The notes under the pieces are model-generated. The model was not told the DNA's origin, ran no database searches, and worked only from the letters and a program-made list of their open reading frames with translations. 5,003 nucleotides of DNA from an uncultured Cytophagaceae bacterium (GTDB taxonomy: Bacteria; Bacteroidota; Bacteroidia; Cytophagales; Spirosomataceae): positions 1-5,003 of the forward strand of contig CALLKB010000282.1 of NCBI GenBank assembly GCA_938008575.1. Reading direction: 5' to 3'. Below are positions 1 to 5,003 of this stretch, piece by piece (the stretch's first letter is position 1; each line of letters opens with the position of its first letter). The position numbers and the translations under genes are program-made.

Positions 1-3000
1 CAGGTGTTTTGGATTTAGATCCAGCTACTATTGTTTCCAAAGGTCGTTTACAACCAGGCAAGATGTTCGTTGTAGACATGGAGCAAGGTCGTATTATTCC
101 AGATGAGGAATTAAAAGAAAAGATATGCCAACAGCAGCCTTATGGGCAATGGTTGCGTGAAAATAAGATTCGTGTTGAAGATTTACCTGAAGCTGGAAGT
201 GAATACCGTCAGCCTAAGGCAACGGAATTAATTTCGCGCCAACAAATATTTGGCTTCTCTACGGAGGATATTCGTATTGTTTTAACTCAAATGGCGGAAA
301 CTGGCAAAGAAGCATTAGGCTCTATGGGTATTGATACTCCATTAGCAGTGCTTTCTGATAAAGCCCAACATTTATCTTCTTATTTCAAGCAATTATTTGC
401 TCAAGTAACTAACCCGCCAATCGATCCAATTCGTGAGCGCATGGTTATGTCTTTGTTGACAGATATTGGAGGCTTATCCAATTTATTAGAGGAAAGTCCA
501 AATCATTGCAAGCAAATTGAAATTCAACAACCAGTTCTTCGTAATAAGGAAGTTGAAAAGATTCGTTGGATTGATCACGAAAACTTCCAAACGAAATCGA
601 TTCACATGACATTCCGCGCTTCGGAAGATGCGGGTGTATTGAAAAAAGCATTGGAACGTATTTGTCAATATGCGGAAGATGCTGTGGATGATGGATATTC
701 AATTATCTTATTGACCGATCGAGGTGTGGATTCTTCGCATGCCCCAATTCCTTCTTTATTAGCATTGGGAGCAGTTCATAACCACTTAATTCGTACAAAA
801 AAGCGTGCGAAAGTTGGTATTATCGTAGAAGCAGGCGATGTTTGGGAAACTCACCATTTTGCAACATTAATTGGATATGGTGCATCTGCAGTAAATCCAT
901 ACATGGCGTTTGAAACGATTCGTGCCATGAAAGAGACGAATTTGGTAGACCAATCGCTTTCTTATGAAAAATTAGAATACAATTATATTAAGGCTGTTAA
1001 TGGTGAGTTATTGAAGATATTCTCTAAAATGGGTATCTCAACATTGCAATCTTACCAAGGTGCACAAATTTTCGAAATTCTAGGTATTGGTAAAGAAGTT
1101 GTTGATTTATACTTCAGTGGTTCAATTAGTCGGATTAACGGAATTGATTTAGATACAATTGCCAAAGAGGCTTTAGTTAAGCATCATGCAGGTTATGAGT
1201 TGTTAAAATCAGAATATCCTAAATTAGAAGTTGGTGGTATTTATCAATGGAAACAAAGAGGAGAGGAGCACTTATTTAATCCAGCTACGATTCACTTATT
1301 GCAACAAGCGACCAAGTCGAATGATTATTCAGTATATAAAAAATATGCTCAGATCATTGACGATCAAACGAAGAAAGCGATTACCCTTCGTGGCTTATTG
1401 AGATTTAAATCGGCACAATCTATTTCAATTGATGAAGTAGAGCCGATTGAAAATATCTTAAAGCGCTTCGCTACAGGAGCGATGTCTTTCGGATCAATTT
1501 CTTACGAAGCTCACACAACATTAGCGATTGCTATGAATCGTATTGGTGGTAAATCCAATACGGGTGAGGGAGGAGAAGATCCTATCCGTTTTGAAGCAAT
1601 GGCAAATGGCGATTCTATGAATTCTGCTATTAAGCAAGTGGCTTCGGGTCGTTTTGGTGTAACTGCCAATTACCTGACAAATGCCAAAGAGTTGCAAATT
1701 AAGATGGCTCAAGGTGCAAAACCAGGAGAAGGTGGTCAATTGCCGGGTCATAAGGTGGATGATTGGATTGGAAAGACGCGTCATTCTACACCTGGAGTAG
1801 GTTTAATTTCGCCACCTCCACATCACGATATTTATTCGATTGAGGATTTGGCTCAGTTGATATTTGATTTAAAGAATGCAAACCGTGCTGCGCGTATTTC
1901 TGTTAAATTAGTATCTGAGGCAGGAGTTGGTACGATTGCTGCCGGTGTTGCTAAAGCACATGCGGATCATATTCTAATTGCTGGATACGATGGAGGTACT
2001 GGAGCATCACCTTTATCATCAATTCGTCATGCAGGTTTGCCTTGGGAACTTGGTTTAGCTGAGACACATCAAACTTTGGTTAGAAATAAATTACGTGGAC
2101 GTGTAACGGTTCAAACCGATGGACAAATTAAAACAGGACGTGATATTGCGATCGCTGCCTTATTGGGTGCAGAGGAATTCGGTGTAGCTACTGCTGCGCT
2201 AGTTACTGCAGGTTGTATTATGATGCGTAAGTGTCATTTAAATACTTGCCCTGTTGGTGTTGCTACGCAAAATCCGGAATTACGTGCCTTGTATACAGGT
2301 AAACCAGAAGATGTCGTGAATCTATTCCATTTCTTAGCGCAAGATATGCGTGAGATTATGGCAGAATTAGGTTTCCGTACGTTGGAAGAAATGGTAGGTC
2401 GTGTTGATTTATTAGAAATGGCAGATTTATCAAACCACTGGAAGTTTAAACATGTGGATTTATCACCAATCTTAACTCCTGCAGTACGTGAAGAAGGTGT
2501 AGCTGTTGTGAAATCGGAGGAACAAGATCATGGTTTAGAAGAACAATTAGATTGGCAAATCATTAAACTTGCACAATCAGCCATAGATACAAAGAAACCT
2601 GTATATGGTGAGCTTCCGATAATCAACGTAAATCGTTCGGTAGGTACAATTATTTCCAATGAAATCACCAAGAAATATGGTGAAAAAGCATTACCTGCTG
2701 GAACAATTCACATGAAGTTTAATGGAACCGCTGGTCAATCTTTCGGAGCATTTTCGGTTAAAGGTTTGACACTTGAAATTGAAGGTGATGCAAACGATTA
2801 TATTGGAAAGGGAATGTGTGGTTCGACCATTATAGCTTATCCAGCTAAAGTTGCGCAGTTCAATGCTGCAGAAAATAGTATCGTGGGTAATGTTAGTTTT
2901 TATGGTGCAACTTCAGGTGAAGCTTATTTAGCAGGTATGGCTGGCGAGCGTTTCTGTGTTCGTAATTCTGGAGCTAAAGTTGTCGTAGAAGGTATAGGTG

Positions 3001-3395
3001 ATCATGGTTGCGAATATATGACAGGTGGTCTTGTACTTATTCTAGGAGCAACAGGACGTAATTTCGGTGCAGGTATGTCGGGCGGTGTTGCATATGTCTT
3101 AGATGAGAAGAATGATTTCGAAGGAAAGGTCAATAGGGAAATGGTTGAGATTACGGATTTAACCCCAGAAGACATTTCGATCGTAAGAATGTACCTAGAA
3201 AAGCATATTGAATTGACAAATTCAATGAAAGGTAAATCGATTCTGGATAATTTTGATGCTTCTGTAAGTTTATTCAAAAAAGTGTTACCAGTAGATTACC
3301 GAAATGCATTATCATCAAGACATTTAAGCATCACTGATGTATTAAATGACAAGGATCGTGTTTATCAAGATATTCAAATCGAATTAAAAAAATAG
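1..3395 (+). CDS. gltB: Glutamate synthase large (alpha) subunit, 5'-truncated by the window edge
   Basis: GltB makes glutamate from glutamine-derived ammonia and 2-oxoglutarate in the cytoplasm, using electrons from GltD. The frame is open from the first base (first full codon at 3), so the true start lies upstream; the TTG at 9 is an internal leucine. About 1130 codons are visible of roughly 1500 usual. Numbering from the codon at 9: residues 1-60 are the tail of the class II amidotransferase domain (KGRLQPGKMFVVD); about 72-400 the central domain (LTDRGVDSS at 235, EAGDVWETHHFATLIGYGA from 274); about 470-860 the FMN synthase barrel (GAMSFGSIS at 490, GYDGGTGASP at 659); about 865-1128 the C-terminal glycine-rich beta-helix (GXGXG) domain. 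Cys736, Cys742 and Cys747 form the C-x5-C-x4-C pattern that binds the 3Fe-4S cluster. No frameshift or missing key residue is seen. The catalytic N-terminal cysteine and the promoter lie outside the window. Confidence 0.98.
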   Translation, partial: GVLDLDPATIVSKGRLQPGKMFVVDMEQGRIIPDEELKEKICQQQPYGQWLRENKIRVEDLPEAGSEYRQPKATELISRQQIFGFSTEDIRIVLTQMAETGKEALGSMGIDTPLAVLSDKAQHLSSYFKQLFAQVTNPPIDPIRERMVMSLLTDIGGLSNLLEESPNHCKQIEIQQPVLRNKEVEKIRWIDHENFQTKSIHMTFRASEDAGVLKKALERICQYAEDAVDDGYSIILLTDRGVDSSHAPIPSLLALGAVHNHLIRTKKRAKVGIIVEAGDVWETHHFATLIGYGASAVNPYMAFETIRAMKETNLVDQSLSYEKLEYNYIKAVNGELLKIFSKMGISTLQSYQGAQIFEILGIGKEVVDLYFSGSISRINGIDLDTIAKEALVKHHAGYELLKSEYPKLEVGGIYQWKQRGEEHLFNPATIHLLQQATKSNDYSVYKKYAQIIDDQTKKAITLRGLLRFKSAQSISIDEVEPIENILKRFATGAMSFGSISYEAHTTLAIAMNRIGGKSNTGEGGEDPIRFEAMANGDSMNSAIKQVASGRFGVTANYLTNAKELQIKMAQGAKPGEGGQLPGHKVDDWIGKTRHSTPGVGLISPPPHHDIYSIEDLAQLIFDLKNANRAARISVKLVSEAGVGTIAAGVAKAHADHILIAGYDGGTGASPLSSIRHAGLPWELGLAETHQTLVRNKLRGRVTVQTDGQIKTGRDIAIAALLGAEEFGVATAALVTAGCIMMRKCHLNTCPVGVATQNPELRALYTGKPEDVVNLFHFLAQDMREIMAELGFRTLEEMVGRVDLLEMADLSNHWKFKHVDLSPILTPAVREEGVAVVKSEEQDHGLEEQLDWQIIKLAQSAIDTKKPVYGELPIINVNRSVGTIISNEITKKYGEKALPAGTIHMKFNGTAGQSFGAFSVKGLTLEIEGDANDYIGKGMCGSTIIAYPAKVAQFNAAENSIVGNVSFYGATSGEAYLAGMAGERFCVRNSGAKVVVEGIGDHGCEYMTGGLVLILGATGRNFGAGMSGGVAYVLDEKNDFEGKVNREMVEITDLTPEDISIVRMYLEKHIELTNSMKGKSILDNFDASVSLFKKVLPVDYRNALSSRHLSITDVLNDKDRVYQDIQIELKK

Positions 3396-3399
3396 TATA
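3383..3399 (+). promoter_or_regulatory. gltB-gltD junction: A/T-only translation start region without Shine-Dalgarno
   Basis: The gltB stop (TAG, 3393-3395) is four bases before the gltD ATG at 3400. The 17 bases before the ATG are all A or T except the G of the stop codon, with a run of seven A at 3386-3392. No purine-rich GGAGG-like site is present. This fits the known habit of Bacteroidota of starting translation from unstructured A-rich leaders. Ribosomes finishing gltB may also re-initiate here, which would help keep the two subunits balanced; that part is inference. Confidence 0.6.
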
Positions 3400-4890
3400 A
3401 TGGGGAAGCCAACTGGATTTTTAGAAGTTGATCGGAGAACAGCATTAAAACGTCCTGTATCAGAACGTGTTACGGATTATAAGGAAATTGAATTATTAGC
3501 AAGTCCACAAGACACAGAGTCACAGGCTAGTCGGTGCATGGATTGTGGTACACCATTTTGTCATAATGGTTGCCCACTTGGTAATATCATTCCTGAGTTT
3601 AATGATGCTGTTTATGAGCAAAACTGGAAATATGCGTTTGAAATATTAGTTTCAACAAACAACTTTCCTGAGTTTACTGGTCGTATTTGTCCAGCGCCAT
3701 GTGAATCAGCATGTGTATTAGGAATTAATAAGCCAGCCGTTGCGATTGAAATGATTGAAAAATCAATTATTGAAAAGGCTTATGCAGAAGGCTGGGTTGT
3801 TCCTCAAACACCAGCAAAGCGCACAGGTAAAAAAGTAGCAGTAGTTGGATCAGGACCTGCAGGTTTAGCAGCGGCAAGCCAATTAAACAAAGCTGGCCAC
3901 TTAGTGACTGTTTTTGAGCGTGCAGATCGTATTGGTGGTTTATTACGATTTGGTATTCCTGATTTTAAATTAGATAAATCGACCATTGATCGCCGAGTGG
4001 CTGTCATGGTGCAAGAAGGAATTGAGTTTAAAACAAATACAACTATTGGTCAGGACATTAAGTTATCTAAATTACAACAAGAATTTGATGCAATTGTATT
4101 GACAACAGGATCAACAACACCACGATTGATTCAAGCAAAAGGAAATGATGCCATTGGTATATTTCCAGCGATGGAGTTTTTATCCCAACAAAATAAGCGT
4201 GTATCAGGGATTGAGGTGGTTAAAAATCATAAAGGTGAAAGTTATTCGCATGGAGAGATTTTGGCAACAGGTAAACATGTTGTTGTAATTGGTGGGGGAG
4301 ATACAGGTTCAGATTGTGTGGGAACATCCAATCGTCATAAAGCTAAGTCAATCACGCAGATTGAAGTTATGCCGAAGCCACCGGTTGACCGTGCTGAAAA
4401 TACACCTTGGCCTAATTGGCCTAACATGTTACGTACCTCAACTTCTCATGAGGAAGGAGCGGAGCGTTTGTGGTCGATTTCCTTGCAAGAATTTGTAAAG
4501 AATGAAAAAGGTGAATTGAAGGCATTGGTTATTGGAGATATTTCGACGAAAAATGTTAATGGTAAGCTTGAGCAAGAAATTATTAATATTCGTGAAATAC
4601 CTTGTGATTTAGCCTTAATTGCTGCAGGTTTCTTGCATACGGATCATGCTAATTTGATTGATGAATTGAAAAATCAAGGAGGTAATTTGGATGAGCGTGG
4701 AAACATTGCTGCGAATCCAAATTATAAAACCCTGGTAGACAAGGTCTTTACCGCTGGTGATGCTAGAAGAGGACAATCGTTGGTCGTTTGGGCAATATCA
4801 GAAGGTAGAGAGGCAGCCCGACAAGTAGATCTAAGTTTGATGGGTAAAACGAATTTGCCAGGTAAAACAATTTCATCTTTTGACTTATAA
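3400..4890 (+). CDS. gltD: Glutamate synthase small (beta) subunit, NAD(P)H-dependent oxidoreductase
   Basis: GltD oxidises NAD(P)H on FAD and passes the electrons through 4Fe-4S clusters to the GltB subunit. The 496-residue product is full length for the family (E. coli GltD is about 470). The N-terminal MGKPTGFLE is a typical family start, so the ATG at 3400 is well supported. Residues 1-140 form the Fe-S domain with cysteines at 46, 49, 54 and 58 (C-x2-C-x4-C-x3-C) and at 97, 101 and 105 (C-x3-C-x3-C). An FAD dinucleotide-binding fold begins at VVGSGPAG (148-155, GxGxxG). The pyridine nucleotide-binding fold carries VIGGGDTGSD (296-305). The FAD-closing motif TAGDARRGQSLVVWAI lies at 451-466. 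The gene starts four bases after gltB, so the two are almost certainly one operon. Related Fe-S/FAD proteins (the NADPH-dependent glutamate synthase-like family, the N-terminal part of dihydropyrimidine dehydrogenase) share this fold, but adjacency to gltB settles the identity. The choice of NADPH over NADH is taken from the family, not read from residues here. Confidence 0.98.
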   Translation: MGKPTGFLEVDRRTALKRPVSERVTDYKEIELLASPQDTESQASRCMDCGTPFCHNGCPLGNIIPEFNDAVYEQNWKYAFEILVSTNNFPEFTGRICPAPCESACVLGINKPAVAIEMIEKSIIEKAYAEGWVVPQTPAKRTGKKVAVVGSGPAGLAAASQLNKAGHLVTVFERADRIGGLLRFGIPDFKLDKSTIDRRVAVMVQEGIEFKTNTTIGQDIKLSKLQQEFDAIVLTTGSTTPRLIQAKGNDAIGIFPAMEFLSQQNKRVSGIEVVKNHKGESYSHGEILATGKHVVVIGGGDTGSDCVGTSNRHKAKSITQIEVMPKPPVDRAENTPWPNWPNMLRTSTSHEEGAERLWSISLQEFVKNEKGELKALVIGDISTKNVNGKLEQEIINIREIPCDLALIAAGFLHTDHANLIDELKNQGGNLDERGNIAANPNYKTLVDKVFTAGDARRGQSLVVWAISEGREAARQVDLSLMGKTNLPGKTISSFDL

Positions 4891-4893
4891 TTA

Positions 4894-4920
4894 TTTGTTT
4901 TTTTTAGCCAGATATTTGGC
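4894..4920 (+). other. T8 tract followed by a short imperfect palindrome; possible end-of-operon signal
   Basis: Just after the gltD stop there is a run of eight T (4898-4905), then GCCA (4907-4910) and TGGC (4917-4920), which can pair with one further G-T wobble around an ATAT loop. The order, T tract before hairpin, is wrong for a standard intrinsic terminator on the plus strand, and on the minus strand the hairpin is followed by A, not T. A 7-bp AT-rich pairing of 4864-4870 (AAAACAA) with 4895-4901 (TTGTTTT) could sit at the T tract, but it is weak and has a 24-base loop. I cannot name a firm terminator for gltBD. The right half of the palindrome overlaps the -33 box of the downstream promoter. 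Confidence 0.3.
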
Positions 4921-4946
4921 ATCTTAAATAAATAATCTTATTTTTG
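4915..4946 (+). promoter_or_regulatory. Bacteroidota-type housekeeping promoter for the serine tRNA gene
   Basis: TTTG at 4915-4918 matches the -33 element and TATTTTTG at 4939-4946 matches the -7 element TAnnTTTG at every fixed position. The two are 20 bases apart, within the spacing known for the primary sigma factor of Bacteroides and Flavobacterium. The start of transcription would fall near 4950-4955, leaving a leader of about 10-14 bases before the tRNA at 4964. The position directly ahead of a tRNA gene supports it. The region is AT-rich, so the TTTG boxes alone would be weak evidence; the full -7 match, spacing and location together make the case. Confidence 0.72.
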
Positions 4947-4963
4947 TACTCTCTTAAATGCTA

Positions 4964-5003
4964 GGAGAGATGCCTGAGAGGCCGAAAGGACATGTTTGCT
5001 AAA
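4964..5003 (+). tRNA. tRNA-Ser (anticodon GCT), 3' part cut off by the window edge
   Basis: The first 40 bases of a serine tRNA reading AGC and AGT codons are present. The 5' acceptor strand is GGAGAGA (4964-4970), followed by TG at positions 8-9. The D stem is CCT (4973-4975) paired with AGG (4987-4989), with D loop GAGAGGCCGAA containing the conserved GG at 4980-4981. The anticodon stem 5' strand is CATGT (4991-4995), the loop TTGCTAA (4996-5002) holds GCT at 4998-5000, and A5003 pairs with T4995. The rest of the anticodon stem, the long variable arm expected of serine tRNAs, the T arm and the 3' acceptor strand lie beyond the edge. The 5' half closely resembles bacterial serine tRNAs and not leucine or tyrosine tRNAs. 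Confidence 0.93.

Noticed and set aside
9..11. TTG at position 9 as the real start of gltB
   Set aside because: The frame continues upstream to the window edge (codons for Gly and Val at 3-8), and the sequence here is the conserved end of the amidotransferase domain, so the gene is cut by the window and does not begin here.
445..702. Minus-strand open frames of 60-90 codons within gltB (445-702, 486-668, 1521-1784, 3002-3277)
   Set aside because: All lie opposite the well-conserved gltB reading frame, have no recognisable domain and no independent start signals, and are explained as chance frames.
1..4890. A novel or undescribed system hidden in the window
   Set aside because: Nearly all of the sequence is accounted for by two intact, conserved housekeeping coding sequences; the only unexplained DNA is 73 bases, most of it promoter.
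3804..4922. Frames overlapping gltD (3804-4007 minus, 4289-4498 plus, 4722-4922 minus)
   Set aside because: They overlap conserved gltD coding sequence, including the FAD and nucleotide-binding motifs, and their products look like out-of-frame translation with no recognisable family.
4930..4943. AT-only inverted repeat (AAATAA with TTATTT) as a terminator hairpin
   Set aside because: The loop would be only two bases, there are no G-C pairs, and the right arm lies in the -7 promoter box, so a stable terminator is unlikely.
4964..5003. tRNA-Ser as an integration site for a mobile element
   Set aside because: Serine tRNA genes are common attachment sites, but the 3' end and downstream region are outside the window, and no integrase or repeated tRNA fragment is visible.

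Overview
This window is an ordinary housekeeping segment from what looks like a Bacteroidota (Bacteroidetes) genome. The taxonomic call rests on four things: AT-leaning sequence (roughly 40% G+C by eye), protein wording typical of that phylum's glutamate synthase, a gene start with no Shine-Dalgarno sequence, and a near-perfect Bacteroidota-type promoter (TTTG, 20 bases, TAnnTTTG) ahead of the tRNA gene. The genus cannot be fixed from this sequence.

Layout: positions 1-3395 hold the 3' three quarters of gltB, the large subunit of glutamate synthase. The gene enters from the left edge, so its first roughly 370 codons, including the catalytic N-terminal cysteine of the amidotransferase domain, lie outside. 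Four bases later, 3400-4890 is a complete gltD, the small subunit. The 73-base gap after gltD (4891-4963) holds a T8 tract, a short imperfect palindrome and a promoter. At 4964 a serine tRNA gene with anticodon GCT begins; the window ends inside its anticodon arm.

Function: GltB and GltD form the NADPH-type glutamate synthase (GOGAT). GltD takes electrons from NAD(P)H through FAD and iron-sulfur clusters to the FMN and 3Fe-4S centre of GltB. GltB hydrolyses glutamine, channels the ammonia internally and makes glutamate from 2-oxoglutarate. Together with glutamine synthetase this is the main route of ammonia assimilation under nitrogen limitation. The tight gltB-gltD spacing indicates co-transcription; the tRNA has its own promoter.

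I found no mobile element, CRISPR array, toxin-antitoxin pair or unexplained coding region. Both proteins retain their cofactor motifs and appear intact over the visible part. The points worth a second look are small and sit at the gltB-gltD junction and in the gltD-tRNA gap.
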